From: Hymenobacter sp. BT559
GTDB lineage: Bacteria > Bacteroidota > Bacteroidia > Cytophagales > Hymenobacteraceae
NCBI RefSeq assembly: GCF_016427535.1
Contig: NZ_JAELXV010000006.1
Location: 1-64,000 of the forward strand
DNA length: 64,000 bases
Direction of reading: 5' to 3'
Within the stretch, counting starts at the first letter, position 1, and every line of letters begins with the position of its first letter. Both the position numbers and the translations under genes were made by a program. Below the pieces are notes generated by a model. The model saw nothing but the letters and a program-made list of their open reading frames with translations. It did no database searches and was not told the origin of the DNA. Of the stretch, positions 9,522-19,170 are shown one piece after another.

Positions 9522-10393
9522 AAAATCTGAATTAGCAAGGGTGAAATAATAGCAGCTAAGGCGACTTTTTCAGGAGAGCAATTACTAAGGATGCGTCGAT
9601 TAATACAGCGCAACTTTAGTTAGGCTGACAATCCATTTTTTATTTATGGATTAAGCAAACACAAACGCCTCTTCTACATAAAGGTCGCTGATGGAGTAGT
9701 ATAGCTTCTTAGAGGCTTACTCTACAATCTTATCCTGTAGCCTGACTTTCGGCAGGCTAAAAATCACCTCTTCTGCTATAAAGCTTTAGTGGCAGAAGTT
9801 GGCGCTAAAGTTCGCGTAAGTTACTCGAATTATCACTTTCTACCGGGTCTACTTTTATTTCACCGGCCTCGCTACAAGTAAGGCGGCGAGGCCCTAGACG
9901 CAACTCGCGCCTATACACTGATAGTCAACACTGTGCACTACATATACAAGCAGTCAATCGCTTCTTAAAGCTAGCACTAGGCTGCCCTAGGGGTCCCTGC
10001 ACGTTGTGACCACCGCGAAGCGAGTTTCTTCGTGTCTGCTCTCAGTCGGGTATTCCGCTTAGCGTGTGCTTTCTAGCTCAGCCGTGGGCTGAAGAATTTG
10101 CTGTGCAGCTAACAAATGGGCGAATAGAGCAGGCAGCTTTGGGGCCGCCTAGGTAGCCCATGGTAATATCCTACAGTAAGTAGATAATAACGAGTAATGA
10201 CGCTGATTGCTGGGCAATCATATTTGCATATCCACTCAGCAAGCCTTTCGGGCTCAGATTATTTCAAGGGTAGCTAACACTTCTTATACCTTACTAAAGG
10301 TGTAGGCTGGCTATCTGCTGCTGCATTTTGAGTGGTTTTCGAATTAACCCTCGCTTCAACTTCTACTCGAAGTAATTACTACTTACACCTGTA
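9522..10393. other. 870-base gene-free gap between AraC and the isomerase-like gene
   Basis: No ORF with plausible coding character was found on either strand. A weak hairpin (CTTCTGC...GCAGAAG) lies near 9770-9800. The stretch separates divergently transcribed genes, so it must hold both promoters and possibly AraC operators, but I could not identify a convincing TAnnTTTG box. It may also contain decayed sequence. Confidence 0.35.
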
Positions 10394-12019
10394 ATGGATT
10401 CCACGCTAAAAGAAGTCTTATTAGTTGCAAGTGGTGATTTACGATTAGCTGCTAATCGGGACTGCTGGGCGGCGCAATGCGAAATGGAACAGCTGCTCAC
10501 TGCTGCGTTGCAAAAACAAGGTTGGTCGGTGAAGCGTGCCCATTTGTATGATACCGAGAAGCAGCACGGCTTTATTGATTCCCAAAAAATGGGAATGGAA
10601 GTGTTTCGCACGCTCGATGCGAAGCAACCTTTGATTGTGGCCGAAAGCGTGTGGCAATACACACACCACGTGCTGGCGGGCCTTACCACGCACCTAGGCC
10701 CTATTCTAACGGTGGCCAACTGGAGCGGGCAATGGCCTGGCCTGGTGGGCATGCTAAATCTGAACGGCTCCTTAACCAAAGCTGGCGTGAGCTACAGCAC
10801 CCTCTGGAGCCAGGACTTTACGGATGCTTTTTTTACGCAAGGCCTGCAGGAGTGGCTGGTTACCGGCACCGTGACGCACGATGCGCGCCACGTGACCGAC
10901 CTAGGCTCGGGGCAGCTACCCGCCGAAGACGAGCAACTGGGCCGCGACGTTGCCCGCCAGCTGAAACGCGACAAGGCCATCATGGGTGTGTTCGACGAGG
11001 GCTGCATGGGCATGTACAACGCCATTATCCCCGATGAGCTCCTGCACCCTACGGGCCTTTTCAAAGAGCGCCTAAGCCAAGCTACGCTGTATGCGGCCAT
11101 GCTTACCGTGCCCGAGGCCGAGGCGCGCCAAGTACTCGACTGGCTGCTGGCCAAGGGCATGACATTCGACTGGGGCACTGACGAAGCTACTGAACTAACA
11201 GAAGCTCAAACGCTAGCGCAGTGCAAGATGTACATCGCCGCCCTGCGCCTGGCCGATACTTTCGGCTGCGCAACCATCGGCATACAATACCAGCAAGGCC
11301 TAAAGGACCTTACGCCCGCGAGCGACCTAGTAGAAGGAATCCTCAACAACCAGGACCGCCCCCCGGTATTCTCGGAGGATGGCAGGGAACTGTACGCAGG
11401 CCAGGCGCTCCCGCATTTCAATGAGGTAGATGAGTGCGCCGGCCTCGATGCGCTGCTCACCCATCGGCTGTGGCAAAGCCTAGGGTTACCAGGCGAGACG
11501 ACGCTGCACGATTTGCGCTGGGGCCAGCACTTTACCGGCCATGGCATCGACGAGTTTGTATGGGTATTCCTGATTTCGGGTGCCGCGCCACCGGCTCACT
11601 TTGTGGGGGGCTACGAGGGCGCCAGCAGCGAGCGGCAACCCCCGATGTATTTCCGCCTAGGCGGGGGCAGCCTAAAGGGCGTCAGCCGGCCGGGGGCCAT
11701 CGTGTGGAGCCGCGTGTACGTGATGCAGGGCCAGCTGCACTGCGACCTAGGCGTGGGCGAAGCAGTGGCCCTGCCCGAAGCCGAAACGCAGCGCCGCTGG
11801 CAAGAAACGACGCCGCAGTGGCCCATTATGCATGCCGTGCTGAAAGGCGTGACCCGCGACCAAATGATGGCCCGCCACAAAGCCAACCACATCCAAGTGG
11901 TGTACGCCGCCGACGAGGCCAGCGCCCACCGGGCCTGCCGGGCAAAGGCGGCGGCGATGGCTGAGCTAGGCCTGGCCGTGCACTTCTGCGGCCACGTGGC
12001 GGGGCTCAAAAGCACCTAG
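10394..12019 (+). CDS. L-fucose isomerase-like protein
   Basis: The 541-residue cytoplasmic protein resembles L-fucose/L-arabinose isomerases. Visible family segments are an N-terminal SQKMGMEVF and GMLNLNGSL, a central CMGMYNAIIPDELLHPTG followed by KERLSQA, and a C-terminal RHKANHIQV, where the family's catalytic His and Glu/Asp metal ligands lie. It is shorter than E. coli FucI (about 590 residues). The family interconverts aldoses and ketoses with a divalent metal. Here it stands directly before SusC/SusD and near an aldolase and a sialidase-like protein, so it may isomerise a sugar released by this locus. No fucose kinase or aldolase of the classical pathway is nearby. Confidence 0.78.
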   Translation: MDSTLKEVLLVASGDLRLAANRDCWAAQCEMEQLLTAALQKQGWSVKRAHLYDTEKQHGFIDSQKMGMEVFRTLDAKQPLIVAESVWQYTHHVLAGLTTHLGPILTVANWSGQWPGLVGMLNLNGSLTKAGVSYSTLWSQDFTDAFFTQGLQEWLVTGTVTHDARHVTDLGSGQLPAEDEQLGRDVARQLKRDKAIMGVFDEGCMGMYNAIIPDELLHPTGLFKERLSQATLYAAMLTVPEAEARQVLDWLLAKGMTFDWGTDEATELTEAQTLAQCKMYIAALRLADTFGCATIGIQYQQGLKDLTPASDLVEGILNNQDRPPVFSEDGRELYAGQALPHFNEVDECAGLDALLTHRLWQSLGLPGETTLHDLRWGQHFTGHGIDEFVWVFLISGAAPPAHFVGGYEGASSERQPPMYFRLGGGSLKGVSRPGAIVWSRVYVMQGQLHCDLGVGEAVALPEAETQRRWQETTPQWPIMHAVLKGVTRDQMMARHKANHIQVVYAADEASAHRACRAKAAAMAELGLAVHFCGHVAGLKST

Positions 12020-12133
12020 TAGCTCCTCTCTACTGCCGCGCCTCACCCCAACACCCGGCCCTAGGTAGCACAATTGAGTCGGCATCACCCAACGTCATTT
12101 ATTTATCATTCCCACCTCCACCCTACTGCTTAC

Positions 12134-15100
12134 ATGAAAGAAAGACTACTCACCTTAACATTGCTTTTGGGGGGACTGCAGGCGAGCGCGCTGCCAGCAG
12201 AAACCTCCTCAAGTGAAAGCAACCGGCGCGCTGGCTTCGATAGCAACGGGCCTACCGTCGATAAAACCGTGCAGGGGCGGGTGACCGACAAAAAGACTGG
12301 GGAAGGCATTCCGGGCGTCACGGTGGTGCTAAAGGGCACTACCAAAGGCACTACGTCTGACCTGAACGGCAACTACTCGATAACGGTGAATGCTGCTACC
12401 GATGTGCTCGTGTTTAGCTCGGTGGGCTTTGCGGGGCAGGAAGTAACCGTTGGCGATAGGGCGCTGCTCAACGTAGTACTGGAAGCGGCCAACCGAGCGC
12501 TCGACGAGGTAGTGGTGGTGGGCTACGGCGCCCAATCTCGGCGCAATGTGACGGGGGCGGTGGCAAAGGTGGACATGAAGCAGACCGAGAACCTGCCCAA
12601 TACCAACGTCACGCAGTCGCTGCGGGGGCGCGTGGCGGGGGTTCAGTTTACGGACAATGGCCGGCCCGGGCAAAACGGCTCTATTCTTATCCGGGGGCCC
12701 CGTTCGCTAGCTGGGGGCAACAACCCGCTGATTGTGCTCGACGGCATTTTCTTTAACGGCAGCTTGTCCGATATCAACCCCAACGACATTGAGTCGATGG
12801 AGGTGCTCAAGGATGCTAGCGCGGCGGCCATTTATGGCTCGCGGGCGGCCAACGGGGTCATTCTGATTACTTCTAAGAAGGGCACTACCCAGAAGCCGAC
12901 CATTCGGATTAATGCCTTCACGGGCATATCGGAAATGGGCCACACCGTGAAGCTCCTGAGCCCGGACCGCTACCTGCAGAAGACGCTGGACTACCGCGCC
13001 CAAAGCGGCCTGCCCGCCGACCCGGCCAACGTGGCCAGCTACCTCACCACCTCGGAGGCCGCTAACTACAAGGCCGGCAACACGCTCGACCCCTGGAAGG
13101 CGGCGTCGCAGCCAGGCCGCATTGGGTCCTATGACTTGAGCTTGTCGGGCCGCAACGACGCTACCAACTACTACTTGTCGGCGGCTTACACAGATGAAAA
13201 AGGGCTGATTCTGAACGACAATCAAAAGCGCGTTACCCTGCGCGCCAACGTCGAAAACCAAGTGGCGAAGTGGCTGTCGGTGGGCCTAAACTCTACGTTT
13301 ATTCGGCGCGATTTGTCGGGCCGGGAAGCCGATGTTTCGAGCATCTACTACAGCAGCCCGTTCGGGACATGGACGTATCCCGACGGCACGCCTACGCAGT
13401 ACGGCGTGCCCGAAGAGCAGATTTCCGGCAACCCGCTTCGCAACGTGCTGCTGACGCAGAATGAGGAAATCTACAACAACCTGTTCAGCAACTTCTACGC
13501 GCTGGTGAACGTGCCTTTCATCAAAGGCCTTTCGTACCGGGTCAACTTCTCGCCCAACTACCGCTGGAACCACACCTACAATTTCACGCGGCAAGACCGC
13601 CGCTTGCCCAACAACACGACCAGCGCCAGCAAATACAACCAGGAAAACTACGACTGGGTGCTGGAGAATATTCTGACTTATAACAAGCAAATCAACGAGA
13701 ATCACGGCTTCGACCTGACGCTGCTCTACGGCCGCAACCACCAGCAGTCGGAGTCGACCACGGCCAGCGCAAACCAGCTGAGCTCAGACGCCCTAGGCTG
13801 GAACAGCCTAACCCTGGGCGGCACGCAGACCACCCTTTCGGATGCCGCCAAAGTTGACGGTATTTCGTCGATGGCCCGCTTGAACTACCGGTTTAAAGAG
13901 CGGTACCTCGTGACGCTGACCGCCCGGCGCGATGCCAGCTCGGTCTTTGCCGCCAACAACAAGTACGCCACCTTCCCGTCGGCCGCCATCGCCTGGATAG
14001 CCTCCGACGAGTCGTTTCTGAAAAAGGCGTCGTTTATTGACCTGCTCAAGTTTCGCGTTTCCTACGGCTCCGTTGGCAATCAGGCCATTCAGCCCTACCA
14101 GTCGCTGAGCCTGTCGGGCATTACGCAGTACGTGTTTGGCGATAGCGGGCCCACGTCTGTGGGCATCTTCCCCTCCACGATGGCCAACAACGACCTGAAG
14201 TGGGAAACCACCGCCACTGCCAACGCCGCCGTAGACTTCACCCTATTCAAAGGCCGGCTGGGCGGCACCATCGAGGTATATAACAGCGACACCAAGAACC
14301 TCATCGTGCAGCGGACGCTGCCTAGCCTGACCGGCTACACCAGCGTGCTGACCAACCTAGGGGCCACCAATAACAAAGGAATAGAGATAACGCTGAACAC
14401 GGTCAACTTGCGGCGGCGCAACTTTGAGTGGAGCAGCAACCTCGTGTTGTCGGCCAACCGGAACAAGATTGTGCACCTGTACCGCTCCGACACTAACGGC
14501 GACGGACGGGAAGACGACGACCTGAGCAACCGCTGGTTTATTGGGCAGCCCATCACTGTCTACTACGACTACGTTTTTGACGGCATCTACCAAAAAGGCG
14601 ATAACCTGCCGGCCAACGCCAAGCCCGGCGACGTGCGGCTGAAAGACCTGAATGGGGACGGTAAAATCGACGCCACCAACGACCGGACGATAATTGGGCA
14701 GGGCGGCCAGCCAAAGGTGCGCTGGGGCATCACCAACAATTTCAGCTACGGCAACCTGTCGCTGTCTGTGTTTGTGAATGCCATGCAGGGCTGGATGTCC
14801 GACTTCATCTTGCTGGACCCCAACTCGACCCGCAGCGAAAACTCGCCGGGCCGCGCCCTCAACCAGATTGACGCCGGCTGGTGGACCGCCGACAACCCCT
14901 CGACCACCCGACCCTCGCTGGTGTACACCAACCCCCTGGGTCACAACTACTACGTGAGCCGAAACTTCGTCCGCATTCAGGACGTGTCGCTGGCCTACAA
15001 CTTCCCTACCCCAGTTATCAGCAAGCTGGGCTTTGCCAACCTGCGCGTGTTTTTGAGCGGAAAAAACCTGTACACCTTCACCGATTGGCCGGGCACCGAC

Positions 15101-15181
15101 CCCGAAAGCGGGGGTACCACGAAGGCATCTTTCTTCCCGATGCCCCGCACCTACACCCTAGGGCTGAACCTAGGCTTCTAG
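12134..15181 (+). CDS. SusC/RagA-family TonB-dependent outer-membrane transporter
   Basis: The 1015-residue product starts at the ATG at 12134; the upstream in-frame TTG gives an implausible leader, whereas MKERLLTLTLLLGG is a signal peptide. A carboxypeptidase-regulatory-like domain follows (about 40-120, VQGRVTDKKTGEGIPGVTV). Then come the SusC signature LDEVVVVGYG, the TonB plug (to about 255), and a long beta-barrel ending GLNLGF with a terminal Phe. With the SusD lipoprotein 47 bases downstream it forms a pedal-bin importer for oligosaccharides. No FecR/sigma pair adjoins it. Confidence 0.95.
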   Translation: MKERLLTLTLLLGGLQASALPAETSSSESNRRAGFDSNGPTVDKTVQGRVTDKKTGEGIPGVTVVLKGTTKGTTSDLNGNYSITVNAATDVLVFSSVGFAGQEVTVGDRALLNVVLEAANRALDEVVVVGYGAQSRRNVTGAVAKVDMKQTENLPNTNVTQSLRGRVAGVQFTDNGRPGQNGSILIRGPRSLAGGNNPLIVLDGIFFNGSLSDINPNDIESMEVLKDASAAAIYGSRAANGVILITSKKGTTQKPTIRINAFTGISEMGHTVKLLSPDRYLQKTLDYRAQSGLPADPANVASYLTTSEAANYKAGNTLDPWKAASQPGRIGSYDLSLSGRNDATNYYLSAAYTDEKGLILNDNQKRVTLRANVENQVAKWLSVGLNSTFIRRDLSGREADVSSIYYSSPFGTWTYPDGTPTQYGVPEEQISGNPLRNVLLTQNEEIYNNLFSNFYALVNVPFIKGLSYRVNFSPNYRWNHTYNFTRQDRRLPNNTTSASKYNQENYDWVLENILTYNKQINENHGFDLTLLYGRNHQQSESTTASANQLSSDALGWNSLTLGGTQTTLSDAAKVDGISSMARLNYRFKERYLVTLTARRDASSVFAANNKYATFPSAAIAWIASDESFLKKASFIDLLKFRVSYGSVGNQAIQPYQSLSLSGITQYVFGDSGPTSVGIFPSTMANNDLKWETTATANAAVDFTLFKGRLGGTIEVYNSDTKNLIVQRTLPSLTGYTSVLTNLGATNNKGIEITLNTVNLRRRNFEWSSNLVLSANRNKIVHLYRSDTNGDGREDDDLSNRWFIGQPITVYYDYVFDGIYQKGDNLPANAKPGDVRLKDLNGDGKIDATNDRTIIGQGGQPKVRWGITNNFSYGNLSLSVFVNAMQGWMSDFILLDPNSTRSENSPGRALNQIDAGWWTADNPSTTRPSLVYTNPLGHNYYVSRNFVRIQDVSLAYNFPTPVISKLGFANLRVFLSGKNLYTFTDWPGTDPESGGTTKASFFPMPRTYTLGLNLGF

Positions 15182-15228
15182 CCCTTCTTTTTTTCCACTC
15201 CTTTACTACGCATTCGGCGCTGGTTTAT

Positions 15229-16881
15229 ATGCAATTAAGTCAATTCAATACGCGTCTTCTGTCACTGGGCAAGCGAGCCGGCTTGTGCGCCGTGCTCCTG
15301 CTGGCGGGCGCTTGCCGAGACAAATTTTTGGACGAGGTGCCGCTGTCATCCCTCAGCTCAAGCGTTGTGCTTACGTCCAAAGCGGGGTTCGACAACTACA
15401 TCACGGCGCTGCACCAGTCTGCCCGCGACGAGCTGTCGCAGGAAGACCTAGGCAGCTTCTACGACATGCAAATCGGGACCGACGTGGCCACGACGGGCCA
15501 GGAGCAAACGGTTAACTTTCGCAACTACGCCACGTTCTTGACGCCGTCGGCCTCGGCGGCCAGCAGCTTCTGGAACTGGGGCTACACCCGGATGATACTG
15601 CGTGCCAACACCATTATCGAATACGCCAACAAGCCTGAGCTCAGCGGCATTTGGGCCAGCGACGCCGAGCGCAACGCCACTATTGCGGAAGCCCGTTTTT
15701 TCCGGGCCTATACCTACAACCTGCTCGCCAACCTGTACGGGGGCGTGCCCATCGTGGACGTGACGTACCAGAGCCCCAAAACCGACTTTGTGCGGGCCGA
15801 GCGCAAGGCCGTGTACGAGTTTGCTAAAGCCGATTTGGAATTTGCGCGGCAATACTTGCCCGTCACGGTTGCCAAGTCGCTGGAGGGCCGCATTGTGCAG
15901 GGCGCCGCCGACCACCTGCTGACGGAGGTGTACATCAACCTAGGCGAGTACGATAAAGCCATCGAGAGCGCGAGCCGCCTGATAAGCTCGGGCACGTACC
16001 AGCTGATGACCAACCGCTTTGGCGCCAGAAGCGCGCAGCCGGGCGATGTGTACGCCGACTTATTTGCGGAGGGCAACCAAAACCGCAGTAGCGGCAATCT
16101 AGAGAGCATCTACGTGTGGCAATACGAGAACCTGACGCCGGGGGGCGCCGGCACCAACAACGGCAACAATACCATTCGGGGCTGGGTACCCTTTTTGCCT
16201 AACCTCAAAGACCCGGCGGGCGGCTCGGGCATGGTGGTGTCGGATAGCCTAGGGCGCGGCGTGGCTTACAGCCGGCCTTCTTCTTACTTTTTGTACGCCC
16301 TCTGGAAAGACAACTGGAGCAACGACATTCGCAATTCGGTGTACAACATTCGGCGCAAGTTTTACTACAATAACCCTGCCTCGACCTACTTCAAAAAGCA
16401 GGTAGAAAAGCGGACGGCCAACGAGGACACCATGCGCAACGTGTACCCCTATTTGCGCAAGCTCGAGGGCCGGCCCTTCAACGGCTCCAATACCTCGGGC
16501 CGCACGGGCAAGGACTTCATTGTGTATCGGCTGGCCGAAACGTACTTGCTGCGGGCCGAAGCGTACTTCCGCAAGGGCAACCTGACCGCCGCCGCCACCG
16601 ACATCAATGCCGTGCGCAACCGGGCCAAGGCCAAGCCCATCACGGCCGCCGACGTCACCATCGACTACATCCTGGACGAGCGGGCGCGGGAGCTGATTAC
16701 CGAAGAGCCGCGCCGCCGCACCCTAAGCCGCATGGGCAAGCTGGTAGAGCGCACCCGCAAATACCAGACGCGGGCCGATGTGCGGAGCACCATTCAGGAC
16801 TACCACGAGCTGTACCCCATTCCGCAATCGGCAATTGATGCGAATTTTAGCGCCAAGCTAACCCAAAACCCGGGGTATTAA
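15229..16881 (+). CDS. SusD/RagB-family surface glycan-binding lipoprotein
   Basis: The 550-residue product is started at the ATG at 15229 because it gives a lipoprotein signal peptide with lipobox LAGAC (Cys29). The SusD fold is supported by the opening RDKFLDEVPL, tetratricopeptide-like helices (EARFFRAYTYNLLANLYGG), and the C-terminal segment DYILDERARELITEEPRRRT that is diagnostic of the family. It sits on the cell surface as the lid of the SusC barrel encoded just upstream. It ends before a strong hairpin (16906-16940). Confidence 0.95.
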   Translation: MQLSQFNTRLLSLGKRAGLCAVLLLAGACRDKFLDEVPLSSLSSSVVLTSKAGFDNYITALHQSARDELSQEDLGSFYDMQIGTDVATTGQEQTVNFRNYATFLTPSASAASSFWNWGYTRMILRANTIIEYANKPELSGIWASDAERNATIAEARFFRAYTYNLLANLYGGVPIVDVTYQSPKTDFVRAERKAVYEFAKADLEFARQYLPVTVAKSLEGRIVQGAADHLLTEVYINLGEYDKAIESASRLISSGTYQLMTNRFGARSAQPGDVYADLFAEGNQNRSSGNLESIYVWQYENLTPGGAGTNNGNNTIRGWVPFLPNLKDPAGGSGMVVSDSLGRGVAYSRPSSYFLYALWKDNWSNDIRNSVYNIRRKFYYNNPASTYFKKQVEKRTANEDTMRNVYPYLRKLEGRPFNGSNTSGRTGKDFIVYRLAETYLLRAEAYFRKGNLTAAATDINAVRNRAKAKPITAADVTIDYILDERARELITEEPRRRTLSRMGKLVERTRKYQTRADVRSTIQDYHELYPIPQSAIDANFSAKLTQNPGY

Positions 16882-16905
16882 CTGATACCCTAGTACTATT
16901 AAGGT

Positions 16906-16940
16906 GCAGGCCCCGACAGCTCCACTTGCTCGGGGCCTGC
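16906..16940 (+). terminator. Hairpin after SusD
   Basis: GCAGGCCCCG (16906-16915) pairs perfectly with CGGGGCCTGC (16931-16940) around a 15-base loop. There is no T-run after it, and the next gene starts ten bases later, so it may attenuate or stabilise the susCD message rather than stop it completely. Confidence 0.5.
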
Positions 16941-16950
16941 TATTTACCCG

Positions 16951-18975
16951 ATGGCAAACACACGCTTAGGCCTCGCGGCCCTCCTGACCCTGGCCTGCCT
17001 GGCAGCACGGGCGCAAACGGTGAACTCCCTAGGTATGAAACTCGTGCCGGTGCCAGCGGGTGCGTTTTACATGGGGTCGGAGCGCGAAGGCAAGGATGCC
17101 GACGAAAGCCCGGTGCACCGGGTGTCGCTGTCGGCGCCGTTTCAGATGGGCGCTACGGAGGTGACCAATGCCCAGTACGAGGCGTTTGACCCGCAGCACA
17201 AGCAACTGCGCGGCAAGCGGGGTTTTTCGACGCAAGATGACGAAGCCGTCGTATTTATAAGCTACGCGCAGGCGGTGGCCTTTTGCGAGTGGCTAAGTAA
17301 GAAGGAAGGCAAGCCCTACCGCCTGCCCACGGAGGCCGAGTGGGAATATGCCTGCCGGGCCGGCACCGTTTCTGACTTCTCGACTGGCAGCTCGCTGCCC
17401 AAGGCCTACCAAAAAAACCAGGCCACCGACCGCAACACGGCCGTGGTGCCGCTGAAAGTGGCCCAAACGCCCGCCAACCCCTGGGGCTTCTACGACATGC
17501 ACGGCAACGTAGAAGAGTGGTGCCTCGATTGGTACGGCCCCTACGCGGCGGGCGAGCAGCGCGACCCGGTGGGGCGGGCGGCGGGGCTCTACCGCGTGAG
17601 CCGCGGCGGCAGCTTTGGCACGCCGGTCACCTTTCTGCGGTCGGCCAACCGCCTAGGCATGCTGCCAGAAGACAAAAGCTGGCTGGTGGGCTTTCGGGTG
17701 GTGCAGGCCGCCCTGCCCACTACCGCACCCCTGCCCCCGGCCGTCACTCCTAGCTACAACGCCCCGCTCGCGCAGCAGCGGTATGCCTGGCCGCCGCCTG
17801 CGGCCGACAAACCGTTTTTTCGAGAGCCCCAGCGCTACGTCAACAAACCCGCCTGCGACCACGGGGTGCCGTTTTACAGCCACAACCACCAGCCGGCCGT
17901 GGCGTGGTGTCCCAACGGCGACTTGCTGGCCATCTGGTTTTCGACGGATGAGGAAAGCGGCCGCGAGATGACCGTCCTGTCCAGCCGGCTCCGCCCCGGT
18001 GCCACCAAGTGGGAGGAGCCGGCCGAGTTCTTCAAAGTGCCCGACCGGAATATGACCGGCTCCTCCTTGCTGAACGATGGCAAGGGCACGCTCTTGCACA
18101 TGAACGGCGTAGAAACCGATGGCGACTGGCAAGACCTGGCCATGGTGCTACGCACCAGCCAAGACAACGGCGCCACCTGGTCTACGCCCCGCCTCGTGGC
18201 GCCCGAGCATACCAAGCGCCAGCAGGTGATAGGCGGCATGAGCCAAACTAAGGCCGGCTGGCTCATTCAGCCGGCCGATGCCGACCCCGGGCCAGCCGGC
18301 GGCACGGCCATCCACCTCAGCAAAGACCACGGCCGAACGTGGATGAACCCGGCCGCTGGGGCCGCGACTCCCAACTTCGGGGCCGGCGAAACGGGCGGTT
18401 TGATTGCCGGGATTCATGCCGGTGTGGTGGCGCTGAAAAATGGGAATCTGCTGGCCCTAGGTCGAAAAAACGACATCAAGGCACCCGGCGGCTCCGACTT
18501 GCGGATGCCCATGAGCATATCCAAGGACATGGGCAAAACCTGGACCTACGCCGCGTCGCCCTTCCCGCCGGTTTGGAGCGGGCAGCGGCTGGTGCTGACG
18601 CGCCTCAATGAGGGGCCTTTGCTGCTGGTGTCCTTCACGCACCACCCCGACGAAAAAGACGAAGCGGTGGCCGGCATGCCATTCAAAACCGCCGATGGCG
18701 GCACGTATAAGGGGTACGGCATGTACGCCGCCGTATCGTTTGATGAGGGCAAGACCTGGCCGGTCATCAAGCTCCTGACCGATGGCAAAGCCCGCTACAT
18801 GAATGGCGGCGCCTGGACGGGCGCCTTCGAGATGAACCAGACTCACGCCGAGCCCAAGGGCTACCTAGCCATCACCCAAACCCCCGACAACACCATCCAC
18901 CTGCTGAGCAGCAGCCTCCACTACCAGTTTAACCTGGCCTGGCTGAAGCAGCTACCAACGGCAGCAACGCAGTAG
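16951..18975 (+). CDS. Secreted fusion: formylglycine-generating-enzyme-like domain plus sialidase-like propeller
   Basis: The 674-residue product has a signal peptide (about 1-21). An FGE/SUMF1-like fold follows (about 26-252), with PAGAFYMGS, RLPTEAEWEYACRAG, GNVEEWCLDW and RGGSF. After a proline-rich linker comes a BNR beta-propeller (about 295-665) with four intact Asp boxes: SQDNGATW, SKDHGRTW, SKDMGKTW and SFDEGKTW. The FGE catalytic cysteine pair, expected after RGGS, is absent (GTPVTFLR in that place), so sulfatase maturation is unlikely and a binding role is more likely. No FRIP motif is visible, so canonical GH33 sialidase activity is unproven. It follows SusD by 69 bases and probably belongs to the same locus. 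Confidence 0.85.
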   Translation: MANTRLGLAALLTLACLAARAQTVNSLGMKLVPVPAGAFYMGSEREGKDADESPVHRVSLSAPFQMGATEVTNAQYEAFDPQHKQLRGKRGFSTQDDEAVVFISYAQAVAFCEWLSKKEGKPYRLPTEAEWEYACRAGTVSDFSTGSSLPKAYQKNQATDRNTAVVPLKVAQTPANPWGFYDMHGNVEEWCLDWYGPYAAGEQRDPVGRAAGLYRVSRGGSFGTPVTFLRSANRLGMLPEDKSWLVGFRVVQAALPTTAPLPPAVTPSYNAPLAQQRYAWPPPAADKPFFREPQRYVNKPACDHGVPFYSHNHQPAVAWCPNGDLLAIWFSTDEESGREMTVLSSRLRPGATKWEEPAEFFKVPDRNMTGSSLLNDGKGTLLHMNGVETDGDWQDLAMVLRTSQDNGATWSTPRLVAPEHTKRQQVIGGMSQTKAGWLIQPADADPGPAGGTAIHLSKDHGRTWMNPAAGAATPNFGAGETGGLIAGIHAGVVALKNGNLLALGRKNDIKAPGGSDLRMPMSISKDMGKTWTYAASPFPPVWSGQRLVLTRLNEGPLLLVSFTHHPDEKDEAVAGMPFKTADGGTYKGYGMYAAVSFDEGKTWPVIKLLTDGKARYMNGGAWTGAFEMNQTHAEPKGYLAITQTPDNTIHLLSSSLHYQFNLAWLKQLPTAATQ

Positions 18976-19170
18976 CCAGCCGCGCGGGGCGCCGGCTCAG
19001 CGTGCTAGGACCCAACTTCCGGCTTCCCTTCCACGTTGAGCTAATGCCCCGGCCGCGCAGGTACCCTTTGCTAGAAGCACACCGGCCCATTGCGCCCAGT
19101 TACCGACCTAGGCGCTGCGGTGCTGGCTCTCGCTAGTGGTACTGGCGGCCTGCTATGCCTTTGCTGCTGT

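Noticed and set aside
9522..10393. Possible small genes or a pseudogene in the long gap
   Set aside because: Frames are short and broken on both strands and none shows a recognisable remnant.
12074..12133. TTG-initiated longer SusC product
   Set aside because: The extra 20 residues are polar and His-rich; the ATG at 12134 begins a normal signal peptide.
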